This document shows positions 10,044 to 21,400 of a stretch of DNA of 64,000 nucleotides, piece by piece. The notes under the pieces are model-generated. The model saw only the letters and a list, made by a program, of their open reading frames with translations, had not been told where the DNA came from and ran no database searches. The translations under genes were made by a program, and so were the position numbers. The DNA comes from an uncultured Verrucomicrobiae bacterium (GTDB taxonomy: Bacteria > Verrucomicrobiota > Verrucomicrobiia > Limisphaerales > UBA1100). The stretch is taken from positions 186,001 through 250,000 of the forward strand of contig CALKBX010000005.1 in assembly GCA_937775205.1 (NCBI GenBank). The letters run 5' to 3'. How positions within the stretch are numbered: position 1 is the first letter of the stretch; the number at the start of each line of letters is the position of its first letter.

Positions 10044-10751
10044 TCATTTCGCCAATCCGGCCAAACTTTCGAGGATTGCCTCGGCGCCGGCGCGTGGGTT
10101 TTTGGCGGCGCAGATGGGTCTTCCGATTACTAGCCAACTGGCTCCGGCTTCGATGGCCTCGGCGGGGGTCATTATTCTTTTTTGGTCGCCGGTGTCGGTG
10201 CCGGCGGGGCGGATGCCGGGGGTGATGAGCTGTATGTCGTCGGGGAGGATTTTTCGTAGGGGGGCGATTTCCATTGGGGAACAGACGAGGCCTTTGAGGC
10301 CGGCGGCGGTGGCGAGGGTGGCGAGGTGTTGGACTTGGTCGGCGGGATTTTTTTGGATGCCGAGTTCTTCCAAATCACTTTTGTCCATGCTGGTGAGGAC
10401 GGTGACGCCGAGGATGAGGGGGGTGTTGGCCGCTTCATCGGCGGCGGCTTGGGCGGCGCGGAGCATTTGGGTTCCGCCGCTGGCGTGGACGGTGAGCATT
10501 TGGACATCGAGCCGCGCGGCGCTGGCGACGGCTTTGGCGACGGTGTTGGGGATGTCGTGAAATTTGAGATCGAGGAACACGCTCGCGCCGGTGTCGCGCA
10601 CGCGGCGGACGATGTCGGGGCCTTCGGCGACGAAGAGTTCTTTGCCGATTTTGAATGCGCCGACGGCGGGGGCGAGTTGTTCAGCGAGCGCCAGTGCGCG
10701 GGCGGCGTCGGGCACGTCCAACGCGGCGATGATGGGATTCTGATTATTCAA
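10044..10751 (-). CDS. pyrF: Orotidine-5'-phosphate decarboxylase
   Basis: Last step of UMP synthesis, decarboxylation of OMP. The 235-residue TIM barrel shows the active-site motif FLDLKFHDIPNTV near residue 58, with the catalytic Asp/Lys set, plus the phosphate-binding loops GIRPAG and LVIGRPI. The length matches the short bacterial class. Its 3' end abuts the duplicated ferredoxin tail. It is convergent with the ferredoxin-lipoprotein run, and the next minus-strand gene lies 48 bases upstream of its start. Confidence 0.96.
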   Translation of the reverse strand: MNNQNPIIAALDVPDAARALALAEQLAPAVGAFKIGKELFVAEGPDIVRRVRDTGASVFLDLKFHDIPNTVAKAVASAARLDVQMLTVHASGGTQMLRAAQAAADEAANTPLILGVTVLTSMDKSDLEELGIQKNPADQVQHLATLATAAGLKGLVCSPMEIAPLRKILPDDIQLITPGIRPAGTDTGDQKRIMTPAEAIEAGASWLVIGRPICAAKNPRAGAEAILESLAGLAK

Positions 10752-10799
10752 CGCGCGGAGGTTAGCATCCGCGCGCGCGGTTGAACAGCCGGAAGCAGT

Positions 10800-12152
10800 T
10801 TAGCGCTTGCGCGGTGCGCGGCGGGGGTCGAAACGGCCGTCAAGTTTTTTGGCTTTTTCGGGGTCGCTCATATCGATGAGCCGTTGGTCGACGCGATCCA
10901 TCCACACGAGCACTTCTTTGTCCTGTGTTTGCACGCGGAGGGTGGAGAGATATTGTTTGCGGGCTTGGAGCGTTTCCGCGGGCACGTTGCGCCCTTCGCC
11001 GAGGCGGCCGAGGTAGTATTGGACGTTGCGTAAACCTTGTGACCGCTCATCGCGTGCCTTGTCGCCGGTGGCGGCGAGGAGTTGGAAACTCTCCGTCATA
11101 CGTTTGTTGACGATGATGTTGGCATCCGCGCTGACGCCCATGTAGTTGGCGGCAATCTGCCGGATGCTGCTACGGTTGCGGTCGTCCAAATCGGGATGGT
11201 CATAAACATCCCGCAAGATGGGCATCGACTTGGAGCCGAGCACGCCGGTGAGGTAGCCGAGCACGGAGCGGTCTATATAAGTGACTTCAATTTCCTTGCC
11301 ATCGCGCTGGCGTTGTTTGCCGGTGCGGACGAGTTGGGTTTTGGCTTGATCGACGAAGCGCGTGTCTTTGTGTTGGCGCAGGATGTTGAAGAGCATGCCG
11401 CGGTTTTGGCGGTCAAGAAATGAAACCTCACGGCCTTCGTCGAGGATGGGCAGCGAAAGCAAATCGCGGGTGGCGAGTAGGTACGTTTCCTTGTGTACCT
11501 CGGGCGAAAGATTCTCAAGGGATTGGGCGATGTACGCCACCTCGATGGCGCGGCGGGTTTTTTTGAGGACGCCCAACAGAGCGTGCTCGGCTGCAGTGAT
11601 GGCGTCCACATCGCGTTTGCCGATGTGGCGCACGGTGTTTAGCAAACCGATGCGTAGGCTGGGCGGGAAAATGGGGTCGGGATAAATCCGGCCTTCGGAC
11701 CAATTGCCGGAAATAATTTCGGACGTGTTTTCGCGGTACTCGAGGTCCACGTTTTGGTTGAGGAAATTTTCGATAGCCGGGAGCGCGTGTGTGCCCATTG
11801 AGGTGAGCTCCTCAAATTGCCGGATCACCTGCCGCACTTGGATGCGGTGCGCGTCGGTGTTGTTGGAACGCCGATCCTCGTTTGAAAGATCAATCTGCTT
11901 CAGATAATCCAAAACTTCCCGCGCGGATCCCGTGGCCGCGCCGGGCACCACCACTTGTTGCACAATCAATTCGGGTTTGCGCGCCTCTGCGGCGTTCAGC
12001 TTAGCGCGCAAACTGGCGAGTTGTTCCTGATGTTTTTGGCCGGCTGAATCCGTGCGCTCTTCGCGGTCCACGGTTTTTTGGCCGGAGACGATGACGTACG
12101 TTCCTGCGATGGAAACTGTGGCGACTGCAATAATGGCGACAATAATTTTCAT
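10800..12152 (-). CDS. Membrane-anchored protein of unknown function
   Basis: 450 residues. An N-terminal hydrophobic helix (MKIIVAIIAVATVSIAGTYVIV) is followed by a charged, probably coiled segment (HQEQLASLRAKLNAAEARK) and then a long, mostly helical body with HEAT-like spacing (MGTHALPAIENFLNQ, MPILRDVYDHPDLDD). It would face the periplasm from the inner membrane, or be secreted. The basic tail ends RRAPRKR. I cannot name a family. It is divergent from mfd. Confidence 0.7.
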   Translation of the reverse strand: MKIIVAIIAVATVSIAGTYVIVSGQKTVDREERTDSAGQKHQEQLASLRAKLNAAEARKPELIVQQVVVPGAATGSAREVLDYLKQIDLSNEDRRSNNTDAHRIQVRQVIRQFEELTSMGTHALPAIENFLNQNVDLEYRENTSEIISGNWSEGRIYPDPIFPPSLRIGLLNTVRHIGKRDVDAITAAEHALLGVLKKTRRAIEVAYIAQSLENLSPEVHKETYLLATRDLLSLPILDEGREVSFLDRQNRGMLFNILRQHKDTRFVDQAKTQLVRTGKQRQRDGKEIEVTYIDRSVLGYLTGVLGSKSMPILRDVYDHPDLDDRNRSSIRQIAANYMGVSADANIIVNKRMTESFQLLAATGDKARDERSQGLRNVQYYLGRLGEGRNVPAETLQARKQYLSTLRVQTQDKEVLVWMDRVDQRLIDMSDPEKAKKLDGRFDPRRAPRKR

Positions 12153-12261
12153 TTTATATAATAACTTCCGACTTTTTGACGCATTTTAGTTCGAAAGGTT
12201 ACCTCGGGGCGCGCTTGACCGCCAGCGTCGTGCGTGCATAGCTGTGCGCCGCGTCCCTTGG

Positions 12262-15200
12262 ATGAGTGGACGAGCAAAATTGTTCAATCAGATTTCCGCC
12301 ACGCCTTCGGGCCATGCCCTGTGGGAGGCTGTGGCGGCGGGCGGCGCTGTGTCTTGCGCGGGCGTGGACGCGGCGGGCTGGGCGCACTTGGCCGCCGAAT
12401 TGCGCGCACGCACCGGCCGCACGGTGGTGCTCGTGGTCGCCAAGCTTAAGTTTCAGGAAACGCTGCAGCAGGATTTGGAAACGTGGCTGCGGCTGATGGA
12501 GGTGGAAGCGCCCGCGCGGTTTTATCCTGATTGGGAAGTGCTGCCGCACGAAAATAAACTCCCCCACGCCGACGCCATCAGCGAACGGCTTGAGACGTTG
12601 CAAGCGCTCCGATCGCTTGCCGAAAACACTGCCCCCGTCATCACCACCACCGTGGCCGCGCTGATGCAGTGCACGCTGCCGCCTACGGAGATTACTCATC
12701 GCACCCGCACGTTGCGGTTGGGCGAGCGGTTGGACCCGCTGGACTTCATCGAATGGTTGGAGGCGCAAGGGTACGAGCCCGAAGCGCAAGTCACCGCGCG
12801 CGGGGAAATTTCCCTGCGCGGCGGCATCGTGGATGTATTTCCGTTTACCACGCCGTGGCCGGTGCGTTGCGAATTTTTTGGTAACGAACTGGAATCGCTG
12901 CGTTACTTCAATCCGCTCAGCCAAGTTTCGCGCGAGAAAATTGACAACGCCACCTTCGCGCCCGGCGGCGAGATGGGTTTGCTGCGGCACCTCAAAGATA
13001 ACCCGCGCGCCACGTTGCTTGATCATTTGCCCGACGACGCCATTTTGCTTTTCTGCAATCCCGATGCCCTCACCGAGGCCGCAGCGGAGAAGGTGATGGA
13101 GATTCCCCCGGGCGATGCGTTTCACGTGGAGTGGACGACGCTGCTCGCTCGCATCGATGATCGCAATCTTTCGTGTGTGGAACTGCACGAACTGGCTGAT
13201 GAAGCCGCCGACCTCACGTTGGAAATTCACAGTCTCGAGGCGTTTCGTTCGATGGATCAGCGCGCGGTGGAGCCGCAAGTGGTGGAAGCGCAGCGGCGCG
13301 AATTTTTTGCGCAGCTTCACCGCTGGCGGAGGCAGGATCATTCGGTGGTGGTGCTGTGCAATAACGAGGGCGAGCAGCAGCGCTTGGAGGAACTTTGGCG
13401 CGAGTATGGTTTTGCCGAAGACGGCGGCGCGTTGGAGATTGCGCAGGGCGCGTTGAGTCGCGGCTTTTTGTTTCCGGCCGGCAAATGGGTGGTGGTGAGT
13501 GATGCGGAAATTTTCGGCCGTTACAAGGTGCAACGCCCGCGTCGGCTCAAGAGCCGCCACGGTTCGGCGATGCGGTCAGCGTTTGATATTAATTTCACGG
13601 AAATGGAGGAGGGCGATTTCGTGGTGCACGTGCAGCACGGCATCGGACGGTTCGAGGGGATGAAAGTGCTACCGCTTTCCGGCGCGCGCGAGGGAGAATC
13701 GGAAAACGGTCACGAGTGTTTGGTCATCGAATACGCATCCACCGATCCGAACAATCCGCCACCGAAACTTTATGTGCCCGTGAGCGAAGCGCATCTCGTC
13801 AGCAAATACGTTGGCGCGGGCAATGCCAGTCCCGCGCTCAATGCGTTGGGCGGCAAGCGTTGGATGAAAACGAAAGAGAAAGCCGTGCGCGCGGTGGCCG
13901 ATCTCGCCAGCGAAATGTTGCGGATTCAAGCCGTGCGCGAGGCGGAGGAAGGTCATGGTTTTCCGGAGGACACCCCGTGGCAGCGCGAGTTTGAAGCGGC
14001 TTTTATTTACGAGGAAACCCCCGATCAGGAAAAATCCATCAACGATGCGAAGGACGATATGCAGCGGCCGAAGCCGATGGATCGGTTGATCTGCGGTGAC
14101 GTCGGTTTCGGCAAAACCGAGGTGGCCATCCGCACGGCGTTCAAGGCGGTGATGGCCGGCAAACAAGTCGCCGTGCTCGTGCCCACCACAATTTTGGCGC
14201 AGCAACATTTTCTCACCTTCGCCGAGCGCATGGCGGATTATCCCGTGCGAGTGGAATTGCTCTCACGGTTTCGGACCAAGAAACAACAGCGCAAAACTAT
14301 TGAGGCGATGGCCGCCGGCGCGGTGGATATTGTCGTCGGCACGCATCGGCTCGTGCAGCCGGATGTGAAATTCAAGGACCTCGGCCTCGTGGTCATCGAT
14401 GAGGAGCAACGCTTCGGCGTCGCGCACAAGGAACGATTCAAACAACTCCGCACGCACGTGGACGTCCTCACCCTCAGTGCCACGCCCATCCCGCGCACGC
14501 TCTATCTCGCCCTCACCGGCGCGCGCGATATGAGCACCATCGAAACTGCGCCGCAGGATCGTTTGCCGGTGGAAACCATCGTGGCCGATTACAACGAGCA
14601 ACTTATTCAACGCGCCATCCGCCGCGAGCTGCATCGGGGCGGGCAGGTTTTTTTCCTGCACAACCGCGTGGGCACCATCTACACGATGGAACAAAAATTG
14701 CGCGCCATCGTCCCCGAGGCAAACATCCTCGTCGGCCACGGCCAAATGAAAAGTGATGAACTGGAAAAAGTAATGACCGCGTTCATCAATGGCGAAGCCG
14801 ATGTGCTGCTTTCCACCACGATCATCGAAAGCGGAATCGACATCCCGAATGCGAACACCATTATCATCGACCGCGCCGACCGCTTTGGCCTGAGTGATCT
14901 TTATCAACTGCGCGGTCGCGTGGGCCGTTACAAGCATCAGGCGTACGCTTACATTTTGCTGCCACGGCACGCCGCGTTGCTCGCCGATGCGCGCAAACGC
15001 ATCAGCGCCATCAAACAATATTCCAGCCTCGGCAGTGGATTCAAAATCGCAATGCGCGATTTGGAAATTCGCGGCGCGGGCAATCTGCTCGGTTCCGAAC
15101 AAAGCGGCCACATCACTGCCGTCGGTTTCGAGATGTATTGTCAGTTGCTCAAACAAAGCGTCGCACGGCTCAAGGGCGAAAAAGTAAAACCGCGCATCGA

Positions 15201-15730
15201 CGTGGAAACGCGCTTTGATTTTCTCGCGCTCAGCCCCGAGCAAATCACCGGCCCCAAAGTTAAACCCACCGCGCAGCCAAGAAAAAAATCACGGGAGATT
15301 GCCGTGCCGCGTGAGGACTGGGAATGGGCCGAGTACGACGACGTCGTGGAACGCGCCGAGGAGGAAAACACCTGCCCCATCGCGCCCGCGTATATCCCGC
15401 TCGATTACATCAACCCGCCGCGCCAGCGCATCGATGTGTACCGCCGCCTCGCGCAGGCCGATTCGCGCGAGGCGCTCAAGCAATTGCGCGCGGAAATTGT
15501 GCGATCGCTTCGGCCCGCTGCCCGAGGCGATGGAGCATTTGCTGCTGGTTTCTGAGCTAAAAGTCATCGCCTCCGGCAAAGCGATTACCTCGATTGTGGC
15601 TGATAAAGACCGGCTCAAGCTCCTCCGCAATGAGGATTACATTTCACTGGCCGGCAAGTTTCCGCGTCTTAAAAAGAAAACCGCCGGGCCCCGGCTGCGG
15701 GAGGTGAAAAAGTTGTTGTTGGCATTGTGA
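12262..15730 (+). CDS. mfd: Transcription-repair coupling factor, with a frame break near the 3' end
   Basis: Mfd removes RNA polymerase stalled at DNA lesions and recruits UvrA. The order of parts is normal. These are UvrB-like N-terminal modules ([12 protein letters not shown]), the RNAP-interacting domain ([15 protein letters not shown]), RecG-like helicase with Walker [12 protein letters not shown] and DEEQRFGV, and the translocation region [11 protein letters not shown]. The track ORF stops at 15555 after a nonsense tail. The proper C-terminal domain ([15 protein letters not shown]...) continues in another frame from about 15500 to 15730. One extra base near 15499 (GAAATTGTGCGATCG) explains it. 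I chose ATG 12262 over GTG 12244. If real, the break removes the C-terminal regulatory domain. Confidence 0.93.
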
Positions 15731-15762
15731 CGCCTCAAACGCTATTTTGCCCCTACGCCACT

Positions 15763-16200
15763 ATGGCAGAAAAAAAGACCGACAACCCGAAAAAGCTATC
15801 GCGCCAGGAACAGCGCGACCTCGACATCGAGATTCATTTTCTCGAAGGCGTCGTGAAGCGCGATCGCCGCTACGTGGAGGCGCTGCAACTTTTGGGCGAC
15901 GATTACACCCGCCGCGGCCGCTTCGAGGAAGGGCTGAAAGTCGATTGCCGCCTCGCCCGCCTTTGCCCCGATGATCCGCTCGTGCATTACAATCTCGCGT
16001 GCAGTTTTTCCCTCATCGCCGAATTTCGCAAAGCCGCCAACGCACTGCGCAAAGCGCTGCACTACGGCTACCGCGATTTTGATTTTCTGAAAACTGATCC
16101 CGACCTCGAACCCCTGCGCGGGCAACCCATCTACGCCAAACTCAAAAAAGAAATCGCCGAGTTTGAAGCAGGCGAAATTGGCGAAACAGGCGAGGTGTGA
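15763..16200 (+). CDS. Small TPR protein
   Basis: 145 residues with a charged start (MAEKKTDNPKKLSRQEQRDLD), two to three TPR-like helix pairs (YVEALQLLGDDYTRRGRFEEGL, VHYNLACSFSLIAEFRKA) and a DPDLEPLRGQPIYAKL ending like the other small TPR proteins in this window. A GTG at 15727 overlapping the mfd stop would give 12 more residues; I prefer the ATG at 15763. The mtnA start follows directly. Cytoplasmic; partner unknown. Confidence 0.75.
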   Translation: MAEKKTDNPKKLSRQEQRDLDIEIHFLEGVVKRDRRYVEALQLLGDDYTRRGRFEEGLKVDCRLARLCPDDPLVHYNLACSFSLIAEFRKAANALRKALHYGYRDFDFLKTDPDLEPLRGQPIYAKLKKEIAEFEAGEIGETGEV

Positions 16201-16201
16201 G

Positions 16202-17301
16202 ATGACCGTCCGCGTCAAGGGCCGCCGTCGTCATTACCGCACCGTCTCCTTTTCCGCGCGCACCAACGAAGTCGTCCTCATCGAGCAGCGCAAACTCCCG
16301 CACGCCTTCGAACTCACGCGCACAAAAAATTTCAATCAAACCGCCCGCGCCATCACCAATATGACCGTGCGCGGCGCCGGCGCCATCGGGGCCACCGCCG
16401 CGTATGGGCTCGCCCAAGGCGCGCGCGCTTTCAACGGCAAAACCGAAGCTGCCTTCGCGAGGCATCTCCAACGCACCTACGAAACCCTCGCCGCCGCGCG
16501 CCCCACCGCCGTGGATTTGGTGAACGCACTCAACCAAGTTCGCGCCGCAATGGTCGCCGGAAAAACTATTTCCCAAAAACAAAAACTCGCCCTGCGCGCC
16601 GCCCAACAATTCGCCGATGACGACGTGGCCCACTGCGAAGCCATTGGAAAGCACGGCGCGAAGCTCATTAAAAACGGCACGCGCGTGCTCACGCATTGCA
16701 ACGCCGGTTGGCTCGCCTTTGTGGACATCGGCAGCGCCACCGCCCCGATGTACGCCGCGCAGGCGAAGGGCAAAAATTTCACGTCTACTGCGATGAAACC
16801 CGCCCGCGCTCCCAAGGCGCCGCGCTCACCGCGTGGGAACTCGCGCAGCAAGGCGTCAGTCACGAAGTCATCGCCGACAACGCCGCCGGCCATTTAATGC
16901 AACGCGGCGAGATCGACCTCGTCATCACCGGCAGCGACCGCACCCTCGGCCGCACCGGCGAGGTAGCGAACAAAATCGGCACCTACACCAAAGCCGTCCT
17001 AGCCGCCCGCCACAACATCCCCTTCTACGTCGCCATCCCCCTCTCCACCCTCGACTGGAATTTAAAAAGCGGAAAAGAAATCCCCATCGAAGAACGCGAC
17101 GCCGAAGAAGTCCTAACCGCCTGGGGCACCGACCACCGAGGAAACTTCCGCCAAGTCCGCACCGCCAACCCCACCAGCCCCGCTCGCAACCCCGCCTTCG
17201 ACGTGACGCCCGCAAACCTAATCACCGGCATCATCACGCCGAAGGGAATTTACAAGCCCCGCGATCTGTGGCGAGAGCGTAAGCGGTTGGGTTTTGTTTG
17301 A
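16202..17301 (+). pseudogene. mtnA: S-methyl-5-thioribose-1-phosphate isomerase, frameshifted
   Basis: MtnA isomerises methylthioribose-1-phosphate to methylthioribulose-1-phosphate in methionine salvage. The N-terminal part carries TVRGAGAIGATAAYG and the catalytic-Cys motif THCNAG; the C-terminal part carries GSDRT, NKIGTYTKAVLAA and a DVTPANLITGIIT ending. Together they make a full-length enzyme, but the two halves are in different frames. The break falls in an A5 run at 16772-16776 (GGCAAAAATTT). Six As would restore the frame, so a one-base deletion, real or a homopolymer error, is the simplest reading. The stop codon lies inside the left arm of the palindromic element that follows. Confidence 0.85.
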
Positions 17302-17502
17302 ACCGCCAAGGCGCAAAGACGCAAAGTTTTTTATAACTCATAGTCCAGCATACCGCTGAAGGGTGCCCTTTTTTCTATCCCTTGATGTAGATTGACCAAT
17401 ATTGAAAAAGGGGCAAGCGTCTGCCCTCACTGCAACGCCTATTTGTCCGCATGATTTCTACCCTCAAAAATTTTGGTGTCTTTGCGCCTTGGCGGTTCAA
17501 AC
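17296..17502 (+). mobile_element. 207-bp MITE-like palindromic element
   Basis: A perfect 25-bp inverted repeat bounds this segment. The left arm, 17296-17320, contains GAACCGCCAAGGCGCAAAGA; the right arm, 17478-17502, is its exact reverse complement. The interior has no ORF. The left arm overlaps the last bases and stop of mtnA. Size, terminal inverted repeats and lack of coding capacity fit a miniature inverted-repeat element, though a large stem-loop repeat of another kind is possible. Confidence 0.7.
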
Positions 17503-17554
17503 CTCTCCGTCATTGACTTGAATCGGTTGCTTGTTTAACGTCCGCGCTTTCCAC

Positions 17555-17628
17555 GGCGAGGTAGCCAAGTGGTAAGGCAGGGCTCTGCAAAAGCTCTATC
17601 ACCGGTTCGATTCCGGTCCTCGCCTCCA
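17555..17628 (+). tRNA. tRNA-Cys (GCA)
   Basis: A complete cloverleaf: acceptor GGCGAGG/CCTCGCC, D arm GCC...GGC, anticodon stem-loop with CTGCAAA (anticodon GCA at 17587-17589), T arm ACCGG-TTCGATT-CCGGT, discriminator T as expected for Cys, and an encoded CCA at 17626-17628. Confidence 0.97.
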
Positions 17629-17753
17629 ATTTTCCATTTTTTTCATAAAAACCAGCAAAAATCGCCTATTTTGGGAGCTTGTGAAAAAAATCACAAAATC
17701 GCTTGCAAGATGCCGCTGTATTCGTAGGATGCGCGCCGGAGCGGTTCTTTTGG

Positions 17754-18407
17754 ATGTCTAACGTCTTCCCAAAATGGACCAATCGTCTGCCTTTGATTGC
17801 TTTGGTGGGCGGATTGGTGACGGGCGCCTGCGTAGTTGCAGGTGTCACGTATTATTTTACCCCCAAGTTTACGCGGGTGGGTTATCAGCCTATTCAACCG
17901 GTTTCATTCTCGCATGAGGTTCACGCGGGGCAGCTTGGGCTCGATTGCCGTTACTGCCACGATGGCGTGGAAAAATCGTGGTTCTCAAACATCCCCGCTG
18001 CCGAAACCTGTATGCGCTGCCATACCTCGGTGTTGAAGGATGATCCTCGTTTGCAACCGATCCGCGATGCGTTTGAAAACGATAAACCGATCAAGTGGGT
18101 GCAGATTCATAAAACGCCGGACTATGTTTATTTTAATCACGCGGTGCACGTGAACCGCGGCGTGAGCTGCGTGAAATGCCACGGTCGCGTGGATCAAATG
18201 GACGAGGTGAAGCACGCCAAGTCATTGAGCATGGCCTTTTGCCTCGATTGCCATCGCAGTCCGCACGAGCAAGTGCGGCCGCAGAGTGAGGTGTTCAACC
18301 TCGGCTGGGAGCCCGGCGAGGATTGGGTGGCCGAACGCGACGGCGCGGCGTTGGTCAACAAAATGAAATTGCGAACTTCCGAGAGCTGTTCGGCCTGTCA
18401 TCGATGA
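17754..18407 (+). CDS. actA: Alternative complex III pentaheme cytochrome
   Basis: 217 residues with one N-terminal membrane helix (LPLIALVGGLVTGACVVAGV) and five CxxCH haem c motifs: CRYCH, CMRCH, CVKCH, CLDCH and CSACH. It is the electron-carrying periplasmic subunit of alternative complex III, which oxidises quinol and reduces cytochrome c in bacteria lacking bc1. The start is the ATG at 17754; the track's 17-residue extension has no support. Its stop overlaps actB (ATGA), opening an operon of eleven genes. Confidence 0.93.
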   Translation: MSNVFPKWTNRLPLIALVGGLVTGACVVAGVTYYFTPKFTRVGYQPIQPVSFSHEVHAGQLGLDCRYCHDGVEKSWFSNIPAAETCMRCHTSVLKDDPRLQPIRDAFENDKPIKWVQIHKTPDYVYFNHAVHVNRGVSCVKCHGRVDQMDEVKHAKSLSMAFCLDCHRSPHEQVRPQSEVFNLGWEPGEDWVAERDGAALVNKMKLRTSESCSACHR

Positions 18408-21400
18408 ACGACGAATCTTCAACCCCTCAAACTGAATACTGGCGCAGCATTGGCGAAGCCAACGGCACGTCGGAGCACGCGGACTGGAGCGACAAGGAAT
18501 TTCCCGAGGGCGCGAAGGAGTTGCCGGAAGATTTTTCGCGGCGCGATTTTCTTAAGTTGATGGGTGCCTCCGCCGGCTTGGCGGGTGTGGGATTGTTGGG
18601 CGTCGGTTGTCGGCGTCCGGTGGAAACGATTATTCCCTTTGGCGAACAGCCCGCCGGTTATGTGCACGGCGTGCCGCAATTTTTTGCCACGGCTCGACCC
18701 ACGGCTACGGGCGCGGTGCCATTGGTGGTGAAGTCCGATGAAGGCCGTCCCACGAAGGTGGAAGGCAACGCCGACCATCCGGACAGCAACGGCGCGACCG
18801 ATCTTCACACGCAAGCGTCGATCCTGAATTTGTACGACCCCGACCGCGCGCGGGAATTCACCGTGTACGGTAAGGCAATGAAAGACGGTCGCGCCGATGC
18901 CATAAAGAAATTGGCAGAATTGGTGGATAAGAACGTGCCCACCGCCTTCCTGATGTCCGCGGGCAACTCGCCCTCACGCGCGCGGATGATTGAAAAAATC
19001 ACCACAAAAATGGGGGCAAACGCGAAGTTTTATGTGCACGAAGCGGTGGATTACGCGGTGCATTCGCGCGCTGCCACGGCTGTTTTTGGTGCTACAGTGA
19101 AGCCATTTTGGAAGCTCGATAAAGCGGCAATCATCCTGTCGCTCGATTGCGATTTTATTGGCACGGAGGAAGATTCAAGCCGCCATATGCGCGACTTTGC
19201 GCGCGGCCGCAAGCTGGCCAAAAACGAAGGCCGCATGAACCGCCTTTATGTGGCCGAGGCGTTGATGAGCCAAACCGGCGCTAACGCCGACCACCGCCAG
19301 CGCATGAACGCCAGCGCGGTGACCAATGCTGCCGGTTATCTCGCCAAGGCACTGGGTATTACGGTGAAGGGCAACGTGTCTGTGCCGACTAATAAAGAAT
19401 GGCTCGATAAATGTCTGGAAGATTTGCAGGCGCACGCCGGCAAAGGTTTGGTGATGGCCGGTTATCGCCAGCCGCAGGCGGTGCATGAGTTGGTGAATCT
19501 CATCAACGAAAAACTCGGCAACCTTGGTCACACGGTGGAGATTCACGTGAGCGACACGCCCCCCGTCCACGGCAACCTGCACGATCTCAAGGATAACCTT
19601 GGCAACGTCGATCGCATCATCAATCTCGGCTGCAATCCCGCTTACGATGGCGGTGCGGATTTGGATTGGGCGGCGAACGCCAAAGGCAAAACCGCTTTTC
19701 GTCTCAGTCATTTTGCCGAGGACGAATCCAGCGAGGCCACCGGCGTAGTTGCGCCGCGCGCACATTATTTAGAAAGCTGGGGCGATGCTCGCACTAGCGA
19801 TGGCACGCTCGTGCCGGTGCAGCCGCTCATCGCGCCGCTCTTCGATGGCCTTTCGGAACTCGAAGTGCTTTCCGCTTTTGCATACGGCATTGGTTCCTCC
19901 GGTAAACAGCTCGCGAAGGAAGTGCACGAGATTGTGCAGGACACCTTGAAGCTGGAAAACAGCGACGCGAGTTGGGGTCACTTTTTGCACAGCGGTTTTC
20001 TGGCCGATAGCGCCGGTGGAAAAAAGAATGAACTTCCGGGCAAATCAGCCAGCAAATTGCTTTCGGCTGAAGCCATAAGCGAAACTACCATTAGCGAAAC
20101 TAATCTTGAAGTCGTCTTCACCGCTGATCACAGCGTGGGTGATGGCACGTTTGCCAACAATGGTTGGTGCCAGGAACTTCCCGATCCGATCACAAAAATC
20201 ACGTGGGACAACGTGATGAGCATCAGCCGTGTGACAGGTGAAAAACTCGGCCTCGGCAATGGTCAAGTGGCCAAGCTGACGTTGAATGGTCGCTCGGTGG
20301 AAGGCCCCATTTGGATTCAGCCGGGCATGGCCGATAACACCGTATGTCTGCCGCTGGGGTACGGGAAAAAGCATGGCCGCATTGCGAATTTCAAGGGCGA
20401 AGGCGTGGGCTTCAACGCGTACGCGGTGCGCGACACGGATTTCCCGAACATCGCCGTGGGCGGCAAGCTTTCGGATACTGGCAAAACGCATTCCCTTTCC
20501 AGCACGCAAGAGCATTGGAGTATGGAAGGCCGGTCGATCATTCGTGAGGCGACCTTGGCGAAATACAAAGAGACGCCAAATTTCGCGCTTGAGATGGGAA
20601 TAAAATCCCACGCCCGGAACGAAGGCAAAATTTACCAGCACCCTTACAAGGAACGCCCAAGCCTCAAGAGCGACGTCCATCAATGGGGAATGTCGGTGGA
20701 TCTCAGCAGCTGCACCGGTTGCAGCGCGTGTGTGATTGCCTGCCAAAGCGAAAACAATATTCCCATCGTCGGCAAGGAACAGGTGGGCAACGGCCGCGAA
20801 ATGCATTGGCTGCGCATCGACCGTTATTACACCGGCAAGGATCACGATCCCAGCGTCAACGCTACGGCGGGCGATGACGAGCAGCATTTGGAAACTTGGA
20901 TTGATGACCCGCAAGTGATCAATCAGCCGATGATGTGCCAGCATTGCGAGAGCGCTCCGTGCGAGACGGTTTGCCCCGTGAACGCCACGGTGCACGATGA
21001 TGAAGGCCTGAACACGATGGCCTACAATCGCTGCGTCGGCACGCGGTATTGCTCGAATAACTGCGCGTGGAAAGTGCGCCGGTTTAATTTCTTCGATTAC
21101 AATAAACGTCCACTCGACAAGTTGTACGATTCGCCGATGACCAAGCCTTCGTTGTTCTTCGATTGGATGGAGAGCCGCGAAAAGAGCAACCGGCCCGAGG
21201 ACGAATGGGATTTGGTGAAGCTTGCCAAGAATCCTGACGTGAGCGTGCGAATGCGCGGCGTGATGGAAAAATGCACGTACTGCGTGCAACGCATCGCGGG
21301 GGCCAAGATCGCACAGAAGGTGAAAGCCAAATCCGGCAACGACGTGCAAGTGCCCGCTAACGGAGTGAAGACCGCTTGCGAACAAGCTTGCCCCGCCGAG

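Noticed and set aside
12199-13560. 453-residue minus-strand ORF
   Set aside because: Shadow of mfd in GC-rich DNA; composition (Arg/His/Leu) is not protein-like and it covers the conserved mfd N-terminal region.
14263-15243. 326-residue minus-strand ORF
   Set aside because: Antisense shadow of the mfd helicase domains.
15490-16785. Programmed frameshifting in mfd and mtnA
   Set aside because: No known slippery heptamer with a downstream structure; both families are normally single frame. Simple indels or errors explain them better.
20045-21385. 446-residue minus-strand ORF
   Set aside because: Antisense to the Fe-S domain of actB; no recognisable motifs.
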